In this document: positions 46,548 through 60,300 of the stretch, one piece after another | Layout: every line of letters begins with the position of its first letter | How positions within the stretch are numbered: position 1 is the stretch's first letter | NCBI GenBank assembly: GCA_963921425.1 | Contig: OY992836.1 | Span: forward strand, 18,927,614 to 18,991,613 | DNA from: Dryas octopetala | Lineage: Eukaryota > Streptophyta > Magnoliopsida > Rosales > Rosaceae | Direction: 5' to 3' | Length of the DNA: 64,000 bases | The notes under the pieces: generated by a model | The model's input: only the letters and a program-made list of their open reading frames with translations | Database searches by the model: none | What the model was told of the DNA's origin: nothing | Translations under genes and position numbers: made by a program

Positions 46548-48367
46548 CTATGATTTCTTTTCATGGATGTGAATCTTCAAGGAGAAAATGACATGGGAAA
46601 TAAGTAGATGAAACATGTGGCAATCTAAAAATTTAGGAATATTGAGTGCATGGTCTGGACTCCTTTTTGCATTTCACCTGTTGTACTATTGTTTTGGTGG
46701 CCAAATTTGATATTCTTGATAAGAAAGTAGGAGTTAATTAATATTCAGGTATCTAAACCTTCATCCTAAGCTTTAGTGTTCAGGTTTGTTGGACCTATTA
46801 TCCGTTATCTTGCACACTAACACAAGACATCTGTGGGTTTGCGTCATGGGTTTTCATTTTCTGTAAATTTTTCTTTCAAATGGAGAATGGAGAACTTAAT
46901 ACAATTTCAATTCTGGATAATTGGCTGTCTACATGTTCATGGGTGTTATGCATACATTGTGTGTATATATTATCAGCATACAACTTCAGTTTACGATATT
47001 TTGTATGCCTATTCGTGGCTAGTCACTCATATTATGGATTTAGCATATTTTGCTTTAACTCCTATATAAAATGCAGATATTGCTTTAACATGATAAGTCT
47101 TGTATGATAAAAAGGAACACATTGTACACATGTACATATGCATTAAATTTGCAAAGATAATTACCATTATGACTTTATGCACCAAGCATGCATACAGTTC
47201 TTATTTCTGAAGTACAACTAGAATTGAATTATTTAAAGCACACAACTTTGTTTCATCAAATGGAACACTTTGGAGCTCTAATGTAGCCTTAACTTCCTCC
47301 CTACACCCACATCTCTACTGTGTCCAGAATTTATAACACCTGAAGAATTCAAATATATTCTAGCTTTATCCTTCATCTCTCCATGCAAAAAGGTGACTAG
47401 TCACTAGAAGTTGCAACATTAATGTATTTGGTTGTAATTTAAAGTGATACTATCATGTCTCTTCACCATTACTGATGCCATTAAATATGTTCAGATTAAT
47501 GAAGGCCTTAAATATTTAACATATAGACGGTAAACTGGATTTTGTCATCAGTTTAACCATCTTGAAATTTATGGAGGGATCGCTGAAGCTTGGGGAACAG
47601 CTTTAGTACAAGTTCAACTGCTTGTTTGTGATATTATTGCAGCATGCTGACCAGCTCTCTTATGAGGAGGTAATGGCATTGGACACTGCTGCATTGGTGG
47701 TTCAGATAATGGGAGTTACAGGGCTAGACAATGTTAAACTGCAAATTGTTTGGGTACTGTGGAGCACCATTGGCCGGTGATTAGATTGGATAACTGATGG
47801 ATAAAATGGTCATCTCATGTGCTGAGGGAAACATGGTGATCAAGCAATGCAGTTTATGTTTGTAAACTGTTAGAGAGACCATTTACTTTACCAGTGTTTA
47901 TGTTTCTATGCTGTATGCCCATGCAGCTAATAATGTGTGAGCTATTTGAAGATGTATTGATTATTTTATAACAGCTGATACACATTTAACACATTAATAA
48001 TCAAAATTTCTTTTCAACCAAGGGTTATTATTCAATATTTTGCTCTTGTTTCTTGTTGTTCTCCATCTCAAATTTTCAGTTCTTTGTAACACTGATTCTT
48101 TGCATGGAGTTATGTGTGTGCACATTTTGTTTTTTCTATATGATCGGCAGTTCACATCACAGCCTATATTTTCGTTGAATCTTGAATTGTTTGTTGTTGG
48201 CATTTCAAAATAAAATGTGTTGTAATATCCCATGTTGTTTCTGGCCATATAGGTTATGAAGATCTGGTTCCTTAAGACTGAAACATACCATCTAGACAAT
48301 CAAATTGGCCTTTAAACTTTGAACGATATTCCTATTAGTTCTGACACACGTATATATACATATATAG

Positions 48368-48398
<31 letters not shown>

Positions 48399-51300
48399 TT
48401 TTGATATGTGAAGACTGAAAGAGGTAACAGCACAGTTTATTCACTCAATACTTGTTATTCAAATTCATTGTTCTGAGGATTATGTATTTGAGCAATTTAG
48501 ACATGTAGTTCGAAGTCATTGAGTGAGTTGTTAGTAATGTCTTATCAGTTACAATCAATTAAATCCTCTAAAATGGAGTGGAAACATTGACTGTTGGTAT
48601 TTCATATGAAGTTCAGTTAAATTGTCGACCAAAAAAAAAAAAAAAGTTCAGTTAAATTGAAATTTTTTTTGATATGGAACAATATTTTCATCATAATTAT
48701 CATGGAAATCATCATTGTCTATATTATGTCATTGTCAACCAAGCTTTAGTTTTAACAGTTTAATTTTTCATTCAATTTCGTAGTCTATTCTACTTATTTA
48801 CATCTTAACACCTTGGACATGAATCACATGCATGAAAATTGTGTTCTCTTTCTGTTTCTATGCTATATAGCTGAAATCCTTGGACTGTCAAAACGAGATA
48901 CCAGAACTTGGAGAAAAGGAAAAGTATCTGATGACAGGATCTGCACTTGGACGCATGTGCTATTGACAAAAGTTTTGTTAGATGTGATGTTGTGCAGTCA
49001 TTTTGTCTGGGAAGTGCGATGCTAGTATGTTGGTATTTTGGGTATATGACAGCTTAAAATAGTGAAATATATTGTTATTACATGTAAAAGAAGTCTTTTG
49101 AAGTGATGAGGACAGTGAGAAAGTTTAAACAAACTTGTTTATCTCATAGAAAGACTTCCATGTTGTGGCAAATATGGAAACAAATAGCAAATATGCATTC
49201 AGAAAATATAGGTAGTTAGTAACATGCATTTAGAAAATATAGGTGGTTAGTAACATGCATTTAGAAAATATAGGTAGTTAGTAACATGCATTCAGGTTGT
49301 GGCAAATGGTCTAAAAGTATCTTAGAAAGAAATGTGTCTGAAATGTGAGAAATTGTATCAGGTAGTTACTAACTTGCATTTGCCTCATGAAAATTTGTCT
49401 TCTTGAAGTCTGTGTAAATGTAGGAAGCAATGCCTGTGTTGGTAGCCATATATAGTGAAACTGGAGATACTGTTTTGCCTTAACCTTCTCAAAAGTTACA
49501 AAACAGCACCAAAGAGAGATCGATTATGTGCTACTTATTTATCTAATTGTGCAATACTTGGTTCCAGTATATTATATTATTAAATAGCTTTATGGAAATC
49601 ACAACATGTTGACATGGACTAACATAATCAAAATATTTGGAGAGGTTATCATCAGATTTTTGTATGGTGAATTGATCTATGTGGATAGATTGAAAGTTTT
49701 ACTATTTAATGACCAAAGGAGTCCTAATAAGTTCATGAGAAAGGAGTGATTCCTGAAGACTTAGGAGTGGATATAAGTCTTCATTCATAGAAAATTGTCT
49801 ACTTAGATTTATATTGTGCAAGCATGTCTTGCTTTGGTGCTTGTATAGCTTCCACCTTTTGGTTTTGTTGGGCTGATGAATTTACTTGTATATATTTTAT
49901 TGGCTAAGCCTATGTATTTTCATATGTGTTTTGTCATTTTTAGCATATTATGTTTTTTTTTTTAAATAAGTTACACTTTATGAGTGTTATTTTCATGGTG
50001 ATTTGGCACATGGTAGTGGTCCTAAAAGACATGGGCTAATATTTTGTAGTCAACATTTGTACTACAAGTTTGCGAGTGACAATATTTACAAAAATAGTTT
50101 GGGTGATCCTTATATGTAATACTAATATTGTTGAAAATAATTTAATAAAGTGGTGAAGCCTTAACTTTTTGTAGTGATTATAAGATTCTAAGCTGATGGC
50201 AAGTACTCATTATGACATAAGGTAGGAAAAGTGGCCCAAACCACTAACAGATTATTGGAGGAAGTGGGAGCAATTTGGAATAGAGTCAGGCTGCGTGTTC
50301 TGAATGCTTACAGGTTTTTGGTTTGGCTGTTGTTTAGGTGTGTGATGGACTGTTTGCCCATTTTGCTTGTATTTCCTTCAGTTTTTGGTTTTCTTAATAA
50401 AATTTGTGTTTCTAACAAAAAAAGCCACTCTGCAGATTATAGTAGATTCCATGGTGATTCCTTGAAAATTTGTTATTTTGATGAAATAGATTCCACTAAA
50501 TGTTCTGTGCGACTGTGCTCCTATAAAAAACTTTGGATGAGTTCCAGAAAATAGAAGGTTAATATCTAAAATTTTTTACCATAGTGCGATATATTCTTTC
50601 TGAGGTCCCATAGAAAAATCAAATTGAGCTGGTTTTGGGTGCCAGTGTAAGTGGCACTGGGACATGAAACAAGGGAGATTCATCCCTAGGTGCTTTTGTT
50701 AAGTTGGTGTATGTATGCACCTTAATTAAGGTTTGAGATGGGTGAAGTACAGGCCTTACCAATTTGGTTGGTGGATTGGCTGTACTGTTTATGTAGTTAC
50801 TGTTGTCATTATAAAAAAATGTGTACTTTATGGATGTGGGTTTTCTATACTCATCTATTAATGCTGTCTTATGTTGGTAACTTCTAGATGATGCTTGATG
50901 GAGTGCTACAAGGGTTAATTTAAATTCTATGTTGTTTAGTTTAGAGGAGTAGCAACTATTCAGCTTTATCCTTGTATAAAAGTTTCGATGTGAATCTGAA
51001 GCAGTGTGAATGATTTAAATGAGCGTTTCATTAAATAGTTCCTTACGAGGTAATTCTAATCACAAGGTGGTCAAACAAGTGCCTGCTTTCAAGGTAGGAG
51101 AAGTGTATACAGTTCTGAAATGATGAATAAAATTTTAGGGATGAAACTGGTTGTTACAGTTGAACTATTCTTGATGGTACCAATGAGATGTAATGAAAGT
51201 GGGTATAACTCACTTTTCAAATAAAGCAAGTACCATGAGATAATCTTATTAGAAGAGTTATTTACCTGCACAATGTCTTGGGTACAATAGTCTAAGTGAA

Positions 51301-54300
51301 TCATTTAAGTGGTAAGGGATGGACCCTCTAAATATGTCCTAAGCAAGGCATGAGTGTTTGGGCATCCACTCTTTCATAGTTCTTATATACAGATGACTTA
51401 GATTTTTGTCTGCTTTGAGATTAGTTTAATAGCTTCAGTTGGTCATGCACTGCACATTATGGATTGAGGTTGGGTTTTTGTGCCTTCAATCCTTTTTGCT
51501 TGATGGTTTTGTAGATATGTTAACTTGGTTGTTATGCTGCTTGTCCTGGGTAATCTTTCATTTCTTTAGGTTTCTTGTTTACTTAAACTTTGTATAATTT
51601 TGAAGTCCTAATCCCAGTATCTGAAATTTTTTTAAAAATTTGTCTCACTTTTAATCCAAACAGAATATCCTTGACCATCCTTAACCGGTGCTCAACAGAT
51701 ATGAAATAGGATATAGACCCTTAGGTGGCACCCTGGCAGTGATCTGCAGTTGTTGTTCACTTAGGTTAGTGGCAACAATATGGTTCAGACTATCTGGTAA
51801 CCCTTCTGATTTGAAACGCCTTGAATGGTTTAGCCATAATTTGATTTCTTTCGTGTATTTTTGATTTTGAGAACACTGCAATGCAACAGTATTTCAGCAT
51901 ATATGTTAAGTGTCCTTGTAACACAGCTCCTGTTGTACTGGAGAAAGGCTGAGGAGGGTTTAGTCTTAGTCTTAATAATATTTAAGCGCCTAAGCGGCAT
52001 AGATATTGGAGCTTTTGTTTGTAACTGAATAAATAAGCAGAAAATGTTTCAAGTATTCAATTGAACAGGATTTGTCATTTGGGTCATTTGTTTGTTTGGA
52101 GTTAACAATTAATACAATATATTCATCTAGATGCTTAGGAATTTCTTTAACTAGGATTTGTTTTGAATTTTTCAGTACTTGTGGTTTTAATGGGGAAGTC
52201 TGATGTATGAACTTAATTGAACACATTAACCTCTGTGACGAAGCAATGATGTTTATTAAGTCAAGTGAAAAGTGTGAAATTTAGATGATCTCAGTTATTC
52301 CTACTTTTTTTGCTTATTCCATAAAAAGTTTGTGAAGCTTCGTTCTGTAGTCAATCAATTTGTTATTTATAGTTGGAAGAATTTTAGTTGTGATACATTT
52401 AGTTCAATTTGTTAGTTTGCTCTCCTCATCCTTAGTTGTGCTTATAATCATTGCTTATGCTCATGTGCTTGTGGTTTGCTTGAATTTCATGAGATATGCA
52501 TATACTTTAGTAATATGTATCCCTTTCATATGTCAAAATTTTTCTTATTGGCTTGGTTTGGAGGTTTATAGAGATCGCTAAGTTTCCAGTAGAAGCTCTT
52601 GGTATCATATATGCTTGTTCTCATAAGTTACCTGAACTTGTCTTCTGGAGACCTTTTCCAAGCTAGGAAGAGTAAAAATAAAATGCTTTATAGACACTAC
52701 TATCAAAAGTATGGTATGAAGAATATAACTGGGACACCTTTATAAAAAGAAAAGAGAATGAGTGGGATGCCCATTGCATAGTTAGCATCTAAACAATATG
52801 AAAAACAATATGACAGATTGTTGAAGAAAGAAGAAGAATGTAAAATTTCGTTCTTGGGGGATGCATTGTGGGGATGTCATCATCTTGGTTAATTTTGTCA
52901 GGCAAAATCTTTTATTTATTATTATTATTTATCCAGAAGTCAATAACTCAATTATGTTTCCTATAAAATGGTGGTTTACTCCAGTCTCTGGTTAATAAGT
53001 TATTTTAGTTTCATCTTCCTCAGTGTTCTATTTCAATTTTTGCTTAGCTTTTCTTTCGTTGGAACTACTTAGTTCTTAATTTATTTTTGGAGGCATATAA
53101 GAATTCTCCTTCTCTGGTGTGATTCCCACTTATGGGTTTGAGGATGCATTTTATTCCTGCAAGTTGTATACATGATCCTCAAGCCATAAGGCATAATTTT
53201 TTTTGTTTCAATAGCTTGTATTATCTATTTACTATAGGAAACTAATTAAGATTATATGTAAGAAGATGACAAATAGACAATATATATGACCTTCTTAAGA
53301 TATTTTAGGAGCAATGTCTTGGTTGAACAAAGTCACCTATATCTGTAGGTTGTAACTTGTAAGCAAACAAGTAGGACTTTTGTTAAATCAAGAAATATGG
53401 TTAAATATTACAAGAGGAAATGTGGTGAAAGTTACAAGATATACAGAACAAAATGTGTGTTGACATGTAAAATGTGTAGAGCATTCTATGATTTCTGGTT
53501 TGTTATCAATCTGTAAAGAATAGGTGCACTATTATCTGTGGACCTCACTCTGACGACACTGGAGTATCTTGCTCTTGATGATTGTCCCCCACTGAAGATG
53601 CATTTTCTTTGGTCTCTTGAGAAGTTTTATTGCAGAAGCTGCAATCTATGAAACTTGATTGCCGTCATTTCTAAGAGTCATTTTTAAATATACTTAACAT
53701 TAATTTTAAGTGAATAATTTGTATGCTTAGTGGAATTTTATTGGAGGACTATACTAGAGTTTCTTAGGCTCCTATGTGAAAAAATAAAAATAAAAATTTG
53801 GTAATCATTTTTACTTTCAGTGTTTTCTGTGGGTTTTGTAACTGTGTGTGTTTTGTGTTTGTAGATGCATGCATGTGCATGAGTGGCACACTCATGTTTT
53901 CATGATGTAGATGTTCTGTACTGAAATTTGGTTTTCATCTGAAAGAGCGGGAATTTGTTGTTTTTAATTCAGTTTTCATCTCATAGTGCTTTACTTTGAA
54001 TACAACATTTTGGATTTCCCCTCAAGTTTTGTGTTACTATTTAGCTTTCAAGTAGTTCTGCTTAAATTTTCTGCGGACCTGTGTTGCTTCACTATGTTCT
54101 TATTCATAGTGCTTCTTCCTCATCAAACATTTTTCTTTTGTTTGACAGTCTTGCCGCCATAGCGAGGAAGAGACCAGTTCACTACAGTACCATTCTTTCT
54201 GCACTATTTGATTTTGATCTAAACTTTGAGATGATGAAAGGGCGCCATACTGCCAGCATCCAGTATTCTTTAAGAACTGCCTTCTTGGGATTCCTTAGGT

Positions 54301-57300
54301 GTACTAAACCAATTATTGTAGAGGTACAGTGCTTTTTTTTTTTTTTCCTCCATATGTTGCTGTAGTTGTTATCAGTTATCACTATTATTGTGCCCCTTCC
54401 GATCACTTCTTTCAATGTTTTTTTTTTCCCGATAAGAAACAATTTTTATTCATCAATCACTACTTTCATTTTCTCTCCAACTCTCCAGAAGTGGAATGAT
54501 TTGGAGAGGAGATTTGTATGTTTGATTTTTAAATACACAAAATATCTTTAATTTAGATTTTCTTAATTTCTTTCTATCCATCCAAACAAAAATGAGAGAA
54601 ATTAATAATCTCCTCTCTTGTCTTCTTTCTTTCACATATTTTCTCTTATTTTCTTTTGGGGCCTGATTTGATAGTTGTATTGATGTTGTCGAAATTTTAA
54701 AGTCATCTCTTGCATTCAACCCTGTAGAACTCTAAAAGTTACTGTCCACATGTCAAAATAAAGGCAGAATCATGGATTGATATGAGATAAAAACTTCCGT
54801 TAATTTATATGTTTTTTTTTTTCGAAGTGGAAAATTCATTTTCATCTTGATGAGTAATTAATCATTTTCTGGTAAAATAGAGAGGATCTTACATGAAAAA
54901 TCCTGTGTTTCAAAACGTTGCATCCATAGGCATGTATTTTTGTGAATGGACATGGATATGGTCACAGTCTGTCAGGAAATGTGGACATTCTACAATTAGG
55001 CATAGTAGACATTCTTCATTGAAGATATGAACATTTCTTATTCCCGTTAGTAGTGAAAACTTAGGCATGTTCCCATAATTTTGTGAAACTCCAGATTTTT
55101 GGCATAAAACCCTCCAGAATAGATTCCTCATGACAGGCAAAAAGGCTAACATAAAGCAACATAGTAGGCTTCTTTGTGCGCCTTTTGTTCTAATATTAAT
55201 GAAACTGTGAGGTCATTAAGCATTAAAAGATAAAATGCAAAAGTCCCAAAATTTTTCCATTTTCCATCTGTTCTGTTGCCTGACAAGTTCGTCCTTGTCG
55301 CATTTCAGTCAAGAGATAGATTGCTTAGGGCCCTACGAGCTATGAATGCTGGGGATGCGGCTGATCAAGTAATCCGTCAAGTTGATAAAATGTTGAAAAA
55401 TTCTGAGCGTGCTTCACGTGATGCTCGGTTGGGCAAGGTAAAATAAATTCACCATCTTGTAAATATTTATTTTTTCACATAGAGAATGGAATCACTGAAT
55501 TTTTGGTTTCATTCCTCACAATCTATTGAAATTCCAATCATCAGGATGATCAACAGTCAAGCCAGTTGCCTGTTTCAGGGGACCTGCTAAAAAAAAGACC
55601 TACACTTCTGGATATTGAAGAGTCAGCTAATAGTCATGAGATGCCTTCCAAGCGAGTTCGTTATGGTCCTGACACCTTTTCGACTTTGCCTGTTCAAATG
55701 AATGATTCTGGGTGTGATGCCAATTCTGTTAATGGAGTGTCCTCTGACGTTCCTATGTTAGATGGCGAATTGACTCCTGTGGAGCAAATGATTGCCATGA
55801 TTGGTGCTTTGCTTGCTGAAGGGGAAAGAGGTGCTGAGTCACTTGAAATTCTTATTTCAAATATCCATCCTGATTTGTTGGCTGATATTGTCATAACAAA
55901 TATGAGGCACTTGCCTAAGATGCCCCCACCATTGACAAGGCTCGGGAACTTGCCAGTTCCTCGGCAGATAGGTTCTTTAAGTAGTTCGGCACAAGTTGTT
56001 GCAGGGTCCCCAACCTCTTCTGCACAGTCTCCAGTTCTCACTGCACAAGGGCCTTTTTCTTCAACAACTGTAACCGGCTTATCAGTTTCTGATATGTCCA
56101 ATATGAATAATCTCCTCACGGATTCCAAGCGAGATCCACGAAGGGTAAACTTCACTAAATTGTAGCGTCTTCATGTTTTTGTATCTACTACTGCTGTGAA
56201 TTAATCAGTCTTCAATATTTTAGGATGCTTAAATACTTTGAATTAAATTCCTGGTAGCTTTTTCAGGATCCCCGTCGCCTTGATCCGCGGTGTGTATCAG
56301 TGTCTGCTGGACTGGCATCCACACCTGCTGTTGAGGATACTACTGCTATGCAATCTGACTTTGATGGTTCAGTTACTTTAAGTAAGCCTGATTCGCTTCC
56401 TGCTGTGACAAATGTTGAAACTCCTTTAGCAATTCCCATGCCCAAAACAGAGAGTGATGATAAGATTTTGGATAGTCCATTGGTTTCTGGAACTGGTCAA
56501 CTAGCTCCCAAGGAGGAGGTTCTGGATGGACCTGTGGAAATTGACCCCACTCCTAAGATCAATGTATCCTCAGATCTCACTGGTTCTCCTGTACAAACAG
56601 TTGATGAGGACTTCGATGCAAATAAGTGGTCTGATGTTGAAGTGAAAGATGAGGATGATACCTCATATTTTCTAGAATCTGATCAGCATTCTCCAGCTCT
56701 TTCAAACACGTCTGCATCTGAAGATATGTGTCAGGATTTACCTCAGCTTCCAGTATATGTTGAGCTGACCCAAGAGCAGGAACAAAGCGTGAGAAAATTG
56801 GCAATTGAACGGATTATTGAATCATACAAGTATTTGCAAGGGACAGATTACAGTCAGATGCGCTTGGCATTACTTGCTCGATTGGTTGCTCAGGTAGGGA
56901 CGAATCTTATGATTGTTTAAACTTAAATGCAGATTGGAAATAGTTAAAAGGAGGTACTGTGAAAGAATGTTAAACCTGTGTATCTTATTCTTACCTCTAC
57001 GATTCTCTTGATCTGGTTTACCCTTAAATAAAATTTGATGGATGTCTTCTATGAACCTCTAATTCAGAATGCAATTAATCGGAATTCTTTATTTTGACAA
57101 AGTATCTGTAAATGTTTTCATCTCACAGATTGATGCGGATGATGAAATTGTTGTAATGCTGCATAAACATATTGTTGTGGATTACCAACAGAAAAAGGTA
57201 TGTATTTCAGGTTCTCGTGTCTGTTTTTCCCAACTTTCTTGAACTTTTTTCTTTGGGTAATACATAAATGATAGCTGTTATTGTGTGCTAGAATATGGTA

Positions 57301-60300
57301 TTTGTGACATTTTGTTAAACTAGCCTAAACTAATTAGTAATATTGAAAAAAGTAAGCTTTATGTTGGTTTGGTGATTTGAAAAACTAAAAGTTTGGCAAG
57401 TTTCTGCCATTATTAGTACATCTCATAGTGACTTGGGTGTACAAGCTGCTTTTAGAGAACTATACTTTTGAACTGGGTATGTTTGTATTCTATGATTCAG
57501 CAGAAAACCATTTTCAAGTGTCAACCATCTGTATATTATGAGTGAGGATTTTTTTTCCCCTTTGGTGAGCAGCGTGGGGCAATATGCAAGTACTTAAAAG
57601 CAATGTGTTCATTGATTTAATATAATTTGATCATTAATTATGTACAAAAATAATATGCCAAAGGTTTCTATTTGTCTATGCATGCCATATCTAGAAAAAT
57701 GTGTCTGAGGGAGGTAGTGTTGTGGTATACTAGTTTGAGTTTTCATATTTGTCTTCAAAGAACTTGTCTTTAGTCATAAGTTTAGTGATTTTCCTAATAA
57801 TAGCCATTCACTTAGTTGATTAGTTATTTAATGTTATGCAATCTGATTTATAAGAATTGATGTCAGGGGCATGAGCTAGTATTGCATGTCTTGTACCATC
57901 TACATACTCTGACGATGTCTGATTCAGTTGAAAACTCTACATTTGCTACTGCTGTGTACGAAAAGTTCCTCTTGGCAGTGGTAGGCATTTTTCTAGCTGT
58001 TTCCTCCTTGTGTTTATTGCCGTTTCTGTGAGAAGTGGATATATGAAGTCTTCCAATGCAGGCTAAGTCTTTGCTTGAGTCCTTTCCAGCGTCAGACAAA
58101 TCATTCAGTAGACTTCTTGGTGAAGTTCCAGTTCTGCCTGACTCCACTCTGAAACTACTAGATGATCTCTGCTATTCTGATGTTACTGATCAACATGGAA
58201 AAGATGTTCGGGACATTGAGCGTGTCACTCAGGGCCTTGGTGCTGTTTGGAGTTTGATTTTGGGGCGGCCACATTATCGACAAAGCTTCTTAGATATCAT
58301 TTTGAAGGTAACTTGGAATGAATTTTTAAGAATCAAATTTATTAAACGTTTTGATTTATCTGCTGATTGCTTGTCTGAAGTTGGATATGCTTCTCTCTAA
58401 CATGTAAGATGACATCTAGATGCTGACAATTCAAGGAAGAGAACAACATTTTAGTTGATGCAAGTGCACAGGAGCAAATGAATTCTAATTCACTACTGGT
58501 GTACTGATCTTATTAAATAGATTTAAGTGCTTTAATGTTGGATGGTTCAAAACTATAAAATGACTAGTGAATTTAGAATGTTTTATAGTTGTGCATGTTT
58601 GATGTTTATTGGCTATGAAAGGAGTTTTTTGAACCAGACCAAGAATTTCTTACATTCAAAGGGTTAAAGTATTATTATTGTCGAGGATTTGAATAAAGAT
58701 GAACATCTAGATTGTATGTAGAGCTGACTGGGTTGGCTGTTTAACAATTTAGCATCCTGTATCAGCAAAGTTTTGAAACAGATTGATTGTTCATTACAAA
58801 ATTAGGTGTAACTATGTAAGAAGTGATTTATCTACCACATTGGATCACATATAGAGATGATATTTTCTAGATGCTGATCTTATATAGTAGCCTGACCAGC
58901 AATAATAATATCTCAAAGTTCCAGCTAGCCTGCTGGCGATGTCTCCAGAGGGTTGTGTCAGAGACCTGGGGTTGATTGGTCTTAATCATAAGCAGGGATT
59001 TTAGTTTGTGTACACAACCAATTTAAATTGTGTATCCTTAAATACTAAAGTTATGCAAAATAGTGAGGTACGTGTATCCAAAAATATTTAATTCTTCGTA
59101 GCACCCCTAGAAGAATTAAGAAGCATTTTGCAATAAGTTTCTTTGGGAGTGTTGTGATTTTGTGATGTTCACATTGATGTGTTGCAGAAGCTTAAAGCAT
59201 TACTGAGGAGAATTTTTAGTGATGGGTAGCTAGACATGATTGGTTTTAGTCTTATGTAGATATGCCTGTCTGTTGTTGGGTAGCTAGACATGATTGGTTA
59301 TAGTCTTATGTAGATATGCCTGTCTGTTGTGTTAATTCATTAATAAAATCTGTGCTTTTTTTTTTTTTTTTTTCAAATAAGAAAGATGCCTAACTAATAT
59401 TTCCTAATGGCAGTGTGCTCTTCATTCACAAGATGAAATCCGAGCCAAATCTATCCGGCTGGTATGGGATATTACTGCTCAAGAACATCCTGGAGTCTTG
59501 CCAATGGACTGGTTTCAAGCTGTTGGCTGGGCTCCCTTTTTCAATTAAATTTTTGTCCCTGTCTTGAAATGCAACTGTTTTTTCCATTCCTAATAATGCA
59601 TCAAATTGTCTTTTGTTTGTATTGGACAGGTGGCAAACAAACTCTATCAGTTGAGTTACTTATCTGAAATTATTGAAAAATTTGCGACAAATATGTTGCT
59701 TTGTGCTGTAGAACAGCTTCCTTCGGATATAGAGCATTCACAATCTGGGTCCACAGGGCAAAGAGCTGAAGCGAGGGTAGGTTTCCTTCAATTATTCCTC
59801 TACTATTTCCATTTTCTTTCGTGCAACCAAGCATGAGAATATTGTATGGTGAAGATAACATTTTGTCATCTGTTGGGTTTACTCATTGGCAAATGCCACC
59901 AGCAATATAGCAGTAACAACTTTTCAATTGGCCAGACTGAGAGTTTTGTGTTTGAAGGTCCTTATGATGTTTCTAAGCATATTTCTTTATGATTTTGACT
60001 GCTGATAGTCTGATATTTATGAATTGCCTTTTTCCATATGGGTTTGTTTTCTAAATTGCAATGACATCCTAATGATTAAGTTGTGTAGCAAACACGAAAG
60101 ATGGGAACACTCAGTCACAACCTACCTTTAGACTTGTTGATACTCGGTTGAGAATGCCAAGAACAAATGACATCTATTGTCTTGTTGATAGTGCAGAATA
60201 CCAAGAAATTGGAATGAAATAGAGAAAATACTCTGTTTCATTATTCAATACTGAAAGATCGTGCCAAATGGCTAGAATAGCTTATATCTATAGGGTTGAA

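Larger units (their letters stand above)
46423..54148. other. ESP4 intron 5 (7.7 kb)
   Basis: The borders are TG/GTGAGT and TTGACAG/TC, phase 2. It contains a (TC)n run at 46501-46543, a (TA)n run near 48366-48392, a 31-nt tandem repeat, a LINE/SINE-like 3' end at about 50230-50425, and three short coding-like patches (47643-47780, 48871-48966 and about 53532-53680). The rest is T-rich sequence typical of plant introns, with no recognisable complete gene. Confidence 0.8.

Noticed and set aside
49195..49293. A CRISPR-like array
   Set aside because: The repeats are directly adjacent with no unique spacers, in a plant intron.
50231..50554. A 107-codon frame in ESP4 intron 5
   Set aside because: It runs through a retroposon-like 3' end with an A tail and shows no known domain.
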